Below, one piece after another: positions 1 to 8,743 of a DNA stretch of 64,000 bases. This DNA is from Opitutus sp. (GTDB taxonomy: Bacteria; Verrucomicrobiota; Verrucomicrobiia; Opitutales; Opitutaceae). The position numbers were made by a program, and so were the translations under genes. Where the stretch lies: positions 1 through 64,000 of the forward strand of contig JANYAM010000190.1 of the NCBI GenBank assembly GCA_025361365.1, given 5' to 3'. The stretch's first letter is position 1; each line of letters begins with the position of its first letter. The notes below the pieces were generated by a model. That model had not been told where the DNA came from. It searched no databases and saw nothing but the letters and a program-made list of their open reading frames with translations.

Positions 1-656
1 GTGGCGGCGTAGGTGGTCGGGTCAGGCACACCCGCCAGCTGGAACGCCTCGCGCCGTTCGACGCAGGTGCCGCATTTGCCGCAGTGGATGGCGCCGCCCT
101 TGTAGCACGACCAGGTGCGCGCGAAATCCACGCCGAGCCGCATGCCTTCCGTCGCGATCTGCGCCTTGGACATCGCGATGAACGGCCGGAACAGCTGGAT
201 GCCGGCGTAGGTGCCCCGCTGCATCGCCTGGCCCATCGCCTGCATGAAGTCCTCGCGGCAGTCGGGATAGATCGCGTGGTCGCCGCCGTGCGCAGCGATG
301 ACCAGCCCCTCGGCCCCGGCGCTCTCGGCGAAACCCGCGGCCGCGGCCAGCATGATGCCGTTGCGGAAGGGGACGACCGTGCGCTGCATGTTCGCGTCGG
401 CGTAATGGCCCTCGGGGATCTCCCCGCCGCTTTTCAGCAGGTCGGAGGCAAACAGCCGGCCGATGAAATCAAGCGGGATGACCGTGTGCGGCACGCCGAC
501 GGTCTTCGCCTGCTCCGCGGCGAGCGGGAGCTCGCAGTGGTTGTGCTTGGCCGCGTAATCGAAGCTCAGCACGGCCGCGACGGTGTGGTGCTCCCGCGCC
601 CAGTGGAGCGCGGTCACCGAATCCATCCCACCCGAGCAGAGGACGACGACTTTCAT
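1..656 (-). CDS. queC: 7-cyano-7-deazaguanine synthase QueC (3' end cut by window edge)
   Basis: Reverse-strand translation MKVVVLCSGGMDSVTALHWAREHHTV...CYKGGAIHCGKCGTCVERREAF: PP-loop SGGMDS and C-terminal Cys cluster typical of QueC. Confidence 0.9.
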   Translation of the reverse strand, partial: MKVVVLCSGGMDSVTALHWAREHHTVAAVLSFDYAAKHNHCELPLAAEQAKTVGVPHTVIPLDFIGRLFASDLLKSGGEIPEGHYADANMQRTVVPFRNGIMLAAAAGFAESAGAEGLVIAAHGGDHAIYPDCREDFMQAMGQAMQRGTYAGIQLFRPFIAMSKAQIATEGMRLGVDFARTWSCYKGGAIHCGKCGTCVERREAFQLAGVPDPTTYAA

Positions 657-794
657 GTGGTAGCCATGGGGGCCCAAAGGGGGAAGGGACACAAGAAATC
701 TTCGCCCGCAAATCAGGCGATAATCCCGCTTTACTGGGGCGCGGATTTGGGCTTTTTTCGGGGCTCCTTGCTGTCCGTGGGCGGACAAACTTTG

Positions 795-1646
795 ATGATC
801 ATCCTGCACGACCCCCTTTGCGCTGACTACGGCTCGTCCATGCGACCCGAGCAGCCGGCCCGCGTGCTGCGCTCCGCGGCCCACCTGCAGGCGGCCCACC
901 CGGATTGGACCTGGCAAAAACCCGCCGCCGCGGACGAGGCCACCCTGCTCGCCGCCCACACCCCAGCGCTGCTCAAGCGCATCCGGCACGCGCCGGACAT
1001 CGACGACGATACGCCGTATTTTCCCGGCATCTACGACCACGCCCGCCGGGCGGTGGGCGCCGCCGTGGTCGCCGCCGACCGCGCCTTGGCCGGGCAACCC
1101 GCTTTCGCGTTGATGCGTCCGCCCGGCCACCATTGCACGCGCGATCGGGCGATGGGCTTCTGCTACCTCAACCAGATCGCGATCGCCGCCCTCCACGCTG
1201 CGGTCGCCGACCGGCGCGTGGCGGTGTGGGACTTCGACGCCCACCACGGCAACGGCACCGAGGACATCCTGCGCGACCGGCCGAATATCCTGTTCGCCTC
1301 CGTGCACCAGTATCCGGGTTATCCGGGCACTGGCACCACGTCCTTCGCCAATTGCCACAATTTTCCCGTTGCCCCGCGCACGCCCCGCGCCGCCCACCTG
1401 GATGCACTCGCCCGGTCGTGGGAAGTCGTTGTCGCTTTCCAACCCGACCTCGTTCTCGTGTCCGCGGGCTTCGACGCCTATGCCGGTGACCCGATCACCG
1501 AGATGACGCTCGAGCGCGACGACTTCGCCACCCTCGGCTGCTGGCTGCGCGAGAGCGGCCGCCCGGCCGCCGCGGTCCTCGAGGGTGGCTACAGTCCCGA
1601 CCTGCCCCAACTCATCGATGCTTTTCTCACCGCCTGGAATAACTGA
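795..1646 (+). CDS. Histone deacetylase family protein (acetoin utilization/HDAC-like amidohydrolase)
   Basis: MIILHDPLCADYGSSMRPEQPARV...RPPGHHCTRDRAMGFCYLNQIAIA...VWDFDAHHGNGTEDIL; internal ATG used because the ORF N-terminus is antisense to queC. Confidence 0.9.
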   Translation: MIILHDPLCADYGSSMRPEQPARVLRSAAHLQAAHPDWTWQKPAAADEATLLAAHTPALLKRIRHAPDIDDDTPYFPGIYDHARRAVGAAVVAADRALAGQPAFALMRPPGHHCTRDRAMGFCYLNQIAIAALHAAVADRRVAVWDFDAHHGNGTEDILRDRPNILFASVHQYPGYPGTGTTSFANCHNFPVAPRTPRAAHLDALARSWEVVVAFQPDLVLVSAGFDAYAGDPITEMTLERDDFATLGCWLRESGRPAAAVLEGGYSPDLPQLIDAFLTAWNN

Positions 1647-2769
1647 CCCCGCCCGCTTGAACACCATCCCGCACTACCAACTCATTACCCGGCCCGAACA
1701 GCTGGCGCCGCTCCACGCCGCGCTCGACCGCTGCACCGAGATCGCACTCGATACCGAGGCCGACAACCTTTTCCGCTACAAGACGCGCGTCTGCCTGCTG
1801 CAGATCCACGCCGTCGGGGAGATCTACCTCGTCGACCTCCTGGCCGACCTCGACCTCAGCGCCCTCTGGCCGCGCCTCGCCGCCAAGCCGCTCATCATGC
1901 ATGGCAGCGACTACGACCTGCGCCTGCTGTGGGAACTCTGCCGCTTCCAGCCGCTCAGCCTGTTCGACACCATGTTCGCCGCCCAACTGCTGAGCATCCC
2001 GCGCTTCGGCCTGGCCGCGCTCCTCGAGACCAACTTCGGCGTCCAGCTCGACAAGGACCACCAGAAGGCCAACTGGTCGCAACGCCCGCTCGACCGCGAC
2101 ATGCTTGATTACGCCGCGATGGACGTGTTCCACCTGTTCGCGCTGCGCGACAAGCTGCGCGATGATCTCGTCCGGCTCGGCCGACTCGATTGGCTTGAGC
2201 AGCGCTGTCGCTGGCAGATGGAGGCCGGCCGCGACGGTTTTGCCGCCCCCGACGAGAACGTGTGGCGCGTGAACGGCTCGGAAAAACTCCGCGGCCGCGG
2301 CCTCGGCGTCCTTAACGCCCTCTGGCACTGGCGCGAGAGTTGGGCGGAGAAGATCGACACGCCGCCGTTCAAGGTCGTCGGCAACGAGATGCTGGTCCGG
2401 ATTTCGCGCGCCGCTGACGAGGGCGCCCCCCTCGAGGAAGTCATGCGCGTCAACCTCGGCCGCCGGCACGACCGGCTGTTCCCCTCGATGGCCGAGGCGA
2501 TCAAGCACGGCTTCAACATCGACCCAAGCACCTTGCCGCGCCGTGAACGCCGCCGCGACTTCAGCCCGATGACACCCGACGAACTCGCCCGCCAGGACCG
2601 CATCAAGGCCGACCGCGACCGTCTGGCCGCGGGTCTCAGCCTCGACCCCACACTCATCGCCACCCGCTCGCAATTGGTGGTGATCGCCCGCGACCCGGCG
2701 GCCATCGACAACGTGCTGCTGCCGTGGCAGGCGAAACTCCTCAAGGCCGAGCCCGCCTGGAAAAGCTGA
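1618..2769 (+). CDS. rnd: Ribonuclease D-like 3'-5' exonuclease with HRDC-like C-terminus
   Basis: EIALDTEADNLFRYKTRVCLLQIH, HGSDYDLRLLWELC, LFDTMFAAQLL, LDYAAMDVFHLFALRDKL: DEDD exonuclease motifs. Confidence 0.88.
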   Translation: MLFSPPGITDPARLNTIPHYQLITRPEQLAPLHAALDRCTEIALDTEADNLFRYKTRVCLLQIHAVGEIYLVDLLADLDLSALWPRLAAKPLIMHGSDYDLRLLWELCRFQPLSLFDTMFAAQLLSIPRFGLAALLETNFGVQLDKDHQKANWSQRPLDRDMLDYAAMDVFHLFALRDKLRDDLVRLGRLDWLEQRCRWQMEAGRDGFAAPDENVWRVNGSEKLRGRGLGVLNALWHWRESWAEKIDTPPFKVVGNEMLVRISRAADEGAPLEEVMRVNLGRRHDRLFPSMAEAIKHGFNIDPSTLPRRERRRDFSPMTPDELARQDRIKADRDRLAAGLSLDPTLIATRSQLVVIARDPAAIDNVLLPWQAKLLKAEPAWKS

Positions 2770-2783
2770 AGTCTCTTCTTATT

Positions 2784-2833
2784 GGAGGGTCCGCGTCCCT
2801 GCGGACCGCGGCTCGCAGGGACGCGAGCCCTCC
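2784..2833. repeat. REPIN-like composite palindrome, GGAG-foot family (50 bp)
   Basis: GGAG+GGTCCGC-GTCCCT-GCGGACC, 2-nt linker GC, then inverted copy GGCTCGC-AGGGAC-GCGAGCC+CTCC. Confidence 0.8.
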
Positions 2834-2850
2834 AGAAAACAGAACCCCCC

Positions 2851-4545
2851 GTGCCGGAATCCGCCAACATCGCCCGCCACCTGCCGCTGATGGCGGCGCG
2901 CCAGCCGGAACACCCGGCGGTGAAGATCCCGCGCGGGCGAACCGCGGATGGCGGCATCGATTACCTCGCGCTTTCCTTCCGCGAACTCGACGCCGAAGTG
3001 GATGCGTGGGTCGCGAAGCTCACCGCGACCGGCGTGCACCGCGGTGACCGCGTGCTGGTCATGGTGCGCCAGGGCCTGCCCCTGATCGCCGCGGCCTTTG
3101 CTCTCTTCAAGCTCGGGGCCGTGCCGATCATCATTGATCCCGGCATGGGCCGGAAAAACTTCCTCGCCTGCGTCGCCCGCTCGAAGCCCCGCGTGCTGCT
3201 GGGCATCCCGCTGGCCCAGGTGATGAGCCATGTCTTTCGCTCCGCGTTCAAGTCTGTCGAGACTCGCGTCTGGGTTTCTGGCGCATCAACCACCCGCGTT
3301 GGTTCGGAAATCATAAATCATAAATCGTTAATCGTAAATTCTGCGCCCACCGACCTCGCCGCCATCCTGTTCACGTCCGGCTCCACCGGCGCGCCCAAGG
3401 GCGTCTGCTACGAGCACGGCATGTTCGAGGCGCAGGTGCGCCTGGTCCGCGACACCTACGGCATCGCGCCGGGTGAGGTGGACCTGCCGATGCTGCCGAT
3501 CTTCGCGCTCTTCAATCCGGCGCTCGGGATGACCACCATCGTGCCGGAGATCGACCCGAGCCAGCCGGCCACGGTGGACCCGGAGAAAATCGTCCGCGCC
3601 ATCCAACAGGATAAAGTCACCAACACCTTCGGTTCGCCGACGCTCTGGCGCATCATCAGCCGGTATTGCCTGAAGAACGGCCTAACCCTGCCGACGGTGA
3701 AACGCGTGCTGATGGCCGGGGCGCCGGTGCCGCCCGCCTTGTTTGCCGACCTGCAGAAAATCCTGCCCAACGGCACGGCGCACAGCCCCTATGGTGCGAC
3801 CGAGTCACTCCCGCTCGCGAGCATCAGCGCACCGGAAGTCCTGGGCGAAACGGCGACCGCGGCCGGGAGGGGAACCTGTGTCGGCCGGCCGGTGCGGGAA
3901 ATTGAAATCAAAATCATCGCGATCACCGACGAACCCATCGCGACGCTCGCGGCGGCGCGCGAACTTCCCGTCGGTGAAATCGGCGAGATCATCGTCCGTG
4001 GCCCCGTGGTCACCCGCGAATACGACCAGCTGCCCGAGGCCACGGGGCTGGCCAAAGTCCCCGAGACCCCAAACCCCGGACCCCAGACTCCAATCTGGCA
4101 CCGGATGGGCGACGCCGGTTATCTCGATGCCGCCGGGCGGCTCTGGTTCTGCGGCCGCAAGGCCGAGCGCGTGGAAACCCGGCAAGGCACGCTCTACCCC
4201 GCACAGGTGGAACCGATCTTCAATGCCCACCCTGACGTCGCGCGCAGTGCGCTCATCGCCACCGGTCATGACGGACACCGCCCGGCCATCGTGGTTGAGC
4301 CCGTGTCGCGCGAGGTGGTCGCCACGCCCTCGCTCCGCCGCAAGCTGGTGCGGGAACTGCGCGAACTCGGCGCGGCCCATCCGCACACGGACCTGATCCG
4401 GCTTGCCTACCTGCACCCGCATTTCCCGGTGGATGTCCGCCACAACGCCAAGATCCACCGCCTCGCGCTCGCCCGCTGGGCAACCAGCCATCACGGTTAC
4501 GAACTAGACAAGCGCGAGATTTCCCGGGAGTCCCTGAAGCAATGA
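2851..4545 (+). CDS. oleC: OleC-like AMP-dependent synthetase (beta-lactone synthetase family of olefin biosynthesis)
   Basis: LFTSGSTGAPKGVCYEHGMFEAQV, SPYGATESLPLASIS, DAGYLDAAGRLWFCGRKAERVET; GTG start at 2851; adjacent OleD-like gene. Confidence 0.82.
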   Translation: MPESANIARHLPLMAARQPEHPAVKIPRGRTADGGIDYLALSFRELDAEVDAWVAKLTATGVHRGDRVLVMVRQGLPLIAAAFALFKLGAVPIIIDPGMGRKNFLACVARSKPRVLLGIPLAQVMSHVFRSAFKSVETRVWVSGASTTRVGSEIINHKSLIVNSAPTDLAAILFTSGSTGAPKGVCYEHGMFEAQVRLVRDTYGIAPGEVDLPMLPIFALFNPALGMTTIVPEIDPSQPATVDPEKIVRAIQQDKVTNTFGSPTLWRIISRYCLKNGLTLPTVKRVLMAGAPVPPALFADLQKILPNGTAHSPYGATESLPLASISAPEVLGETATAAGRGTCVGRPVREIEIKIIAITDEPIATLAAARELPVGEIGEIIVRGPVVTREYDQLPEATGLAKVPETPNPGPQTPIWHRMGDAGYLDAAGRLWFCGRKAERVETRQGTLYPAQVEPIFNAHPDVARSALIATGHDGHRPAIVVEPVSREVVATPSLRRKLVRELRELGAAHPHTDLIRLAYLHPHFPVDVRHNAKIHRLALARWATSHHGYELDKREISRESLKQ

Positions 4546-4565
4546 GCGATCCAAGCCCCTGTTTT

Positions 4566-4678
4566 TAACCGCAAAGAACACAAAAAACCTTATGCCTGAT
4601 CTCGTTAACATTCCGCGCGCCTATAGGCGCCTCGTAGGCTTCATTCGCTCCCTCCTTCTTATGTTCTTTGTGGCCAAA
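4566..4678. repeat. Imperfect long palindrome (AACCGCAAAGAACACAAA...TTCTTTGTGGCCAAA) with inner GCGCCTATAGGCGC core
   Basis: Ends are near-complementary; shares the 20-mer TTCCGCGCGCCTATAGGCGC with the repeat at 23161-23276. Confidence 0.7.
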
Positions 4679-4723
4679 CCCGCCTTGGTTGATCGGGTCT
4701 GATCCTGTCTGTTTCCTGCTCCC

Positions 4724-5812
4724 GTGTTCATCGTCCGCAAAAACTTCCCCGTCTTTGTCACCGGGGCCAGCGGCTTCATCGGCGGCAAGCTCGCCGAGCG
4801 GCTGCTCGCCGACGGCCGGCGCGTGCGCGTGCTGGCCCGCCGGCCGTTGCCGCACCTCGAGGCCCTCGGCGCCGAGGTCATCCCGGGCGACCTCGACAAC
4901 CCCGACGCCCTGCGGCGCGGCTGCCTGGGCGCCGAGACCGTCTTCCACGTCGCGGGCCGCGTGGGCGTGTGGGGCTCCCGCCGGGAATTTTTTGCGGTGA
5001 ACGTCGGCGGCACGCAGAACGTGCTCACGGCCTGCCGCAAAGCCAACGTGGCGCACCTGGTCTACACCAGCTCGCCGAGCGTGGTCTACAACGGCGGGGA
5101 CCTGGCGGGCATCGATGAGTCCGCCCCGCTCTGTCTTCACGCGCCCTGCGGCTATCCGACCAGCAAGGCCGCGGCTGAGCGCGAAGTCCTCGCGGCCCAC
5201 GGCCCGAATCTGGCCACGGTGGCGCTGCGGCCGCACCTCGTGTGGGGGCCGGGCGACAAGAACGTCGTACCGCGGGTGCTGGCGCTGGCCAAGGCCGGCC
5301 GGCTGAAGATCATCGGCTCCGGCCGGAACAAGGTGGATGTGACCCACATCTCCAACGTGGTGGACGCCCACCTGCTGGCGGAGGGCGCCCTGCTGAAGAA
5401 TGTAGCCGGGGTCGTTGACCCCGGTTCTCCGCACGCGACCCAAGCTCCGGGGTCAGCGACCCCGGCTACAAATCATCCCGGCGGCCGCGCCTACTTCATC
5501 ACCAACGGCGAGCCTGTCGTCCTCTGGGACTGGATCAACCAGCTGCTGCGCGGCGTGGGCATCCTGGAGGTCACCCGCCACGTCCCGCTGCCGGTGGCCT
5601 ATGCGGCGGGCGGTCTGCTGGAGGCGCTGTGGCGCCTGCTGCCCCTGCAAGGCGAACCGCCGATGACGCGCTTCGTCGCCAAGGAAATGGCCACGGACCA
5701 CTGGTTCGACATCTCCGCCGCCCGCCGCGACCTGGGCTACCACCCGCTCGTCACGATGGCCGACGGCACGGCGGAGCTGATCGAGCATTATCGGAAGGAT
5801 AATTCCTCCTGA
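4724..5812 (+). CDS. oleD: OleD-like NAD-dependent epimerase/dehydrogenase (2-alkyl-3-ketoalkanoate reductase family)
   Basis: VFVTGASGFIGGKLAERLL, VYTSSPSVVYNGGDLAGIDES, YPTSKAAAER, ALRPHLVWGPGDKNVVPR; GTG start; contains an in-frame palindrome. Confidence 0.82.
   Translation: MFIVRKNFPVFVTGASGFIGGKLAERLLADGRRVRVLARRPLPHLEALGAEVIPGDLDNPDALRRGCLGAETVFHVAGRVGVWGSRREFFAVNVGGTQNVLTACRKANVAHLVYTSSPSVVYNGGDLAGIDESAPLCLHAPCGYPTSKAAAEREVLAAHGPNLATVALRPHLVWGPGDKNVVPRVLALAKAGRLKIIGSGRNKVDVTHISNVVDAHLLAEGALLKNVAGVVDPGSPHATQAPGSATPATNHPGGRAYFITNGEPVVLWDWINQLLRGVGILEVTRHVPLPVAYAAGGLLEALWRLLPLQGEPPMTRFVAKEMATDHWFDISAARRDLGYHPLVTMADGTAELIEHYRKDNSS
5402..5469. repeat. REPIN-like palindrome, GTAG-CCGGGGTC family, in-frame within oleD
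   Basis: GTAGCCGGGGTCGTTGACCCCGG ...22 nt... CCGGGGTCAGCGACCCCGGCTAC; translated VAGVVDPG...APGSATPAT. Confidence 0.88.
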
Positions 5813-5824
5813 AGCTGGAAACCC

Positions 5825-6008
5825 CTAATGGAATTTTGCCAACGGCGAAATTTTGGAAATGCGGCTCCGGCTAATCGCCTTCGCTTTAGGTTTTAGGGTC
5901 CACTAATCGCGGATATCGGCCTGCGATTAGCAGGCCCCCTAAATTCGGAGTGAAGGCGATTAGCCTGAACGGTCTCTGTAAGTTCCGCCCTTGGCGAAAT
6001 TTCATTAG
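5825..6008. mobile_element. 184-bp imperfect inverted repeat, MITE-like non-autonomous element (inferred)
   Basis: CTAATGGAATTTTGCCAA.GGCG...GGCTAATCGCCTTC... pairs with ...GAAGGCGATTAGCC...CGCCCTTGGCGAAATTTCATTAG; arms about 70-90 nt. Confidence 0.55.
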
Positions 6009-6072
6009 CGTAGTCCACCGCTTGGACTTTTCCGTTGTTCGGCGCTGTTGGGACAACCTCTTCCGGGATTTT

Positions 6073-6402
6073 TTACTTTGCGAACAGCTCCGCCAGCGTC
6101 GCGAGCACTGCGTCCGCTGTCGGTGCATCGATTTCGCCCAGCCGTTTTACCAACCGCTGCCTGTCCACCGTGCGCAGTTGATCGAGCACCACCTGGCCAG
6201 ACTTGCCCTGAAACGCGCAAGGCACGCGCGTCGGATAGTCGCGGCCCTTGGTCGTCATCGGTGCGATGATCACCGTAGCGATGTGCGCGTTCATTTCATC
6301 GGGCGAAACCACCAGGGCCGGGCGCGTCTTGCGAATCTCGCGGCCGATGGTCGGATCGAGGTTCACCAACCAAACGTCGAAGCGCCGGATCACCATTCCC
6401 AT
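6073..6402 (-). CDS. mazF: MazF/PemK-family endoribonuclease toxin
   Basis: RRFDVWLVNLDPTIGREIRKTRPALVVSPDEMN...TVIIAPMTT...GQVVLDQLRTVDRQRLVKRLG. Confidence 0.9.
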   Translation of the reverse strand: MGMVIRRFDVWLVNLDPTIGREIRKTRPALVVSPDEMNAHIATVIIAPMTTKGRDYPTRVPCAFQGKSGQVVLDQLRTVDRQRLVKRLGEIDAPTADAVLATLAELFAK

Positions 6403-6644
6403 TCCTCCGCGTCAAATTGCGTGGCGGCGGGCGCCTCTTCCTGCACCAAAAAATCATCTTTAGCCGCCGCCATGCCGGCAAAGGACTCGGACCAGCCGGC
6501 CCGCGACGTGTTCACCGGCCGCAGAATCAAGGCGCCGTTCTTGGCCTGCAGCTCGACCTCCTCGCCAAAACCGCAGGTCTGCAGCATCGCCTTGGGAATG
6601 CGGATGCCGCGCGAGTTTCCGATGGGCACAATCTTGGTAATCAT
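6390..6644 (-). CDS. mazE: MazE-like AbrB/SpoVT-fold antitoxin
   Basis: MITKIVPIGNSRGIRIPKAMLQTCGFGEEVELQAKNGALILRP; overlaps the start of mazF. Confidence 0.88.
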   Translation of the reverse strand: MITKIVPIGNSRGIRIPKAMLQTCGFGEEVELQAKNGALILRPVNTSRAGWSESFAGMAAAKDDFLVQEEAPAATQFDAEEWEW

Positions 6645-6752
6645 GGGCACAATGTAATTACAATGCCTTAGGCCTTCAATACGCACTATTTTAAGTATAA
6701 AAGTATTATACTCTATTCTTGTCTTACTTTTAATTTGTTTTTCTCTACCTCG

Positions 6753-7424
6753 ATGACCACCGAATCACTTCTTCGTCAAGCTATGCAAAAGATCGCCACG
6801 GCATCCGCTACTTTTCAGATGGGCGAAATCTCCCGGCTGAATCGGTTGGCCGAGCGCGTTACCGAAATTCAGACGATCCATAAAAAGCTCGATCAGGAAC
6901 TCACAGCTCTGGCCGCGGAATTGAATCACCCGTCTCCGGGGACTGAGAATACGCGTCAGATTCATGCCAACACCGAACCGATGCGCCACTCCGTTCATCT
7001 ACCCGCAGGCCCTCGGTTCCTGCCCGGTCCGGTTGCGATCAGCATCGATTGGGCCGCCGCCGGAAAGCCCTACCCGAAACAGATCATCTGCGAGAGGAAG
7101 GCTTCGGATACGCTAAGATCCTTCTTCGAGATCATCCATGATCGCTTTGGCCAAGAAACCTTGGAGCGCCTCGTCGCCATACGCGCCAATCGAGCGCCGT
7201 TGCTATCACATCAGCCCGAGACTGAGTTTCTGAATCCCAAGCAAGGCGTCTGCTACCAACACCAACAGATCGGCTCCACTGGTTGGTATGTGCTGACCCA
7301 CTCCTCAACGCCGGAAAAACTCAGTATCATTCGCCAGGTTGCACGCGCACTACGATTTCCGCCCGGCGCAGTCGTAGTGCAAGAAGTGGACCTGAAACAG
7401 CAAATGGAAACCTTGTTTAATTAA
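6753..7424 (+). CDS. Hypothetical protein, low-GC orphan ORF
   Basis: Open frame MTTESLLRQAMQKIATASATFQMGEISRLNRLAERV... with predicted N-terminal helices; AT-rich upstream region; no family recognised. Confidence 0.6.
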   Translation: MTTESLLRQAMQKIATASATFQMGEISRLNRLAERVTEIQTIHKKLDQELTALAAELNHPSPGTENTRQIHANTEPMRHSVHLPAGPRFLPGPVAISIDWAAAGKPYPKQIICERKASDTLRSFFEIIHDRFGQETLERLVAIRANRAPLLSHQPETEFLNPKQGVCYQHQQIGSTGWYVLTHSSTPEKLSIIRQVARALRFPPGAVVVQEVDLKQQMETLFN

Positions 7425-7441
7425 CTCTCGGACACCTCTCG

Positions 7442-7735
7442 ATGAACGATCACTGCAGATATAAATTCAGCGTTACTATTCACACCGACTTCCTGGGTTT
7501 GGTTTCTTGCATGCGCGGCCTCGCACAACATTGCCAAGTTGATGGCATAAAAGCTATTTCCTGGGGTGGAACCAAAGAGTCTGACTGGCTCGCCGCTAAC
7601 CATCAGGTAACCTTTCGTTTTAGTAATCCTGGTTATCGTGCCGATTTTCTGCGCGAAGCGGGGCGCTTATTCTCCGTGCTGTTTTGGAAATTTGTGCGTG
7701 TAAACGACAATGACCCTGCGCGGCCACAGGCATAA
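7442..7735 (+). CDS. Hypothetical small protein (97 aa), follows the orphan ORF by 17 nt
   Basis: Open frame MNDHCRYKFSVTIHTDFLGLVSCMRGLAQ...; same low-GC island. Confidence 0.5.
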   Translation: MNDHCRYKFSVTIHTDFLGLVSCMRGLAQHCQVDGIKAISWGGTKESDWLAANHQVTFRFSNPGYRADFLREAGRLFSVLFWKFVRVNDNDPARPQA

Positions 7736-7747
7736 ATATTTCTTCGC

Positions 7748-8605
7748 CTAACTTCGCTGCCGGACCGCTTCGAATAGCGTGATGATCGTCGCCATCGCAA
7801 CGTTGAGCGAGTCGGCCTGGCCGGCCATGGGAATGCGGACGAGGAGATTGCTTTCCTTAAGCCAGAAGTCGCTCAGTCCGTATTGCTCGCTGCCCATGAC
7901 AATCGCGAGCGGGCCGCGCAGATCGGTGCTCGTGTAGATATTAGTCGTATGCGGCGTGGTCGCCGCCGTGCGGATGCCCTTTTCTTTCAGCCACGCATGC
8001 ACCGCGGTGCTCTCTGCCACGACAATCGGCACGGAGAACAGGACCCCGGTCGAGGCGCGCACGACGTTGGGATTGAAAATGTCGGTCACCGCATCGCACA
8101 CGATCACGGCGTCGCAGCCGGCGGCGTCCGCGCTGCGCAGGATCGTGCCGAGGTTGCCGGGCTTCTCGATTGATTCGACGATTAGCAGGAAGGGAAGTTT
8201 TGTGGCCGGGGTCGCTGACCCCGGTCCGGAGGGCAAGGCACCGGGGTCAGCGACCCCGGCTACATTCAGGTCGGCCAAGGTATGCTTCCACTGCGGGGCC
8301 ACGGCCAGCAGGCCGTCGGGACGTTCGCGGTAGGCGACCTTGGCGAAGGCGTCCTTGGACAGCTCGAACAACTGGGCCCCGGCCTGTTTCGCCTGTTCGA
8401 TCAGCGCGGGTTCGTTCTCACCCAGGAACCATTCCGGGCTGAAATACAGCTCCTTCGGCCGGACGCCCTTCTCCAGCGCCCGGCGGATCTCGCGGTAGCC
8501 CTCAACCAGGAACAGGCCCGCCTCATCGCGGTCGCGCCGCTCACGCAGCTTGACGAGCTGTTTGACCCGGGGGTTCTGGAGGCTGGTGATCTTTTCCGGA
8601 AGCAC
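7748..8605 (-). CDS. TrmH/SpoU-family RNA 2'-O-methyltransferase
   Basis: ITSLQNPRVKQLVKLRERRDRDEAGLFLVEGYREI...VESIEKPGNLGTILRSADAAG...VMGSEQYGLSDFWL...IPMAGQADSLNVAMA; probable GTG start at 8605. Confidence 0.85.
   Translation of the reverse strand: MLPEKITSLQNPRVKQLVKLRERRDRDEAGLFLVEGYREIRRALEKGVRPKELYFSPEWFLGENEPALIEQAKQAGAQLFELSKDAFAKVAYRERPDGLLAVAPQWKHTLADLNVAGVADPGALPSGPGSATPATKLPFLLIVESIEKPGNLGTILRSADAAGCDAVIVCDAVTDIFNPNVVRASTGVLFSVPIVVAESTAVHAWLKEKGIRTAATTPHTTNIYTSTDLRGPLAIVMGSEQYGLSDFWLKESNLLVRIPMAGQADSLNVAMATIITLFEAVRQRS
8202..8263. repeat. REPIN-like palindrome, GTAG-CCGGGGTC family, in-frame within the TrmH-family gene
   Basis: GTGGCCGGGGTCGCTGACCCCGG...CCGGGGTCAGCGACCCCGGCTAC; translated VAGVADPGALPSGPGSATPAT. 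Confidence 0.88.
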
Positions 8606-8614
8606 AGGCAGAAG

Positions 8615-8697
8615 TTCACCACGAAACACACGAAAGACACGAAATAAAATCTCTTCTGTTTTCCCCTTTTCGTGTGTTTCGTGTGTTTCGTGGTTAA
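8615..8697. repeat. Imperfect palindrome of the ACCACGAAACACACGAAA / TTTCGTGTGTTTCGTGGT type
   Basis: TTCACCACGAAACACACGAAAGACACGAAA ... TTTTCGTGTGTTTCGTGTGTTTCGTGGTTAA between divergent methylase genes. Confidence 0.8.
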
Positions 8698-8743
8698 AAG
8701 AAAATTCAACGACCAGCCCTTTCCCTACCATCACGAGATCGAG

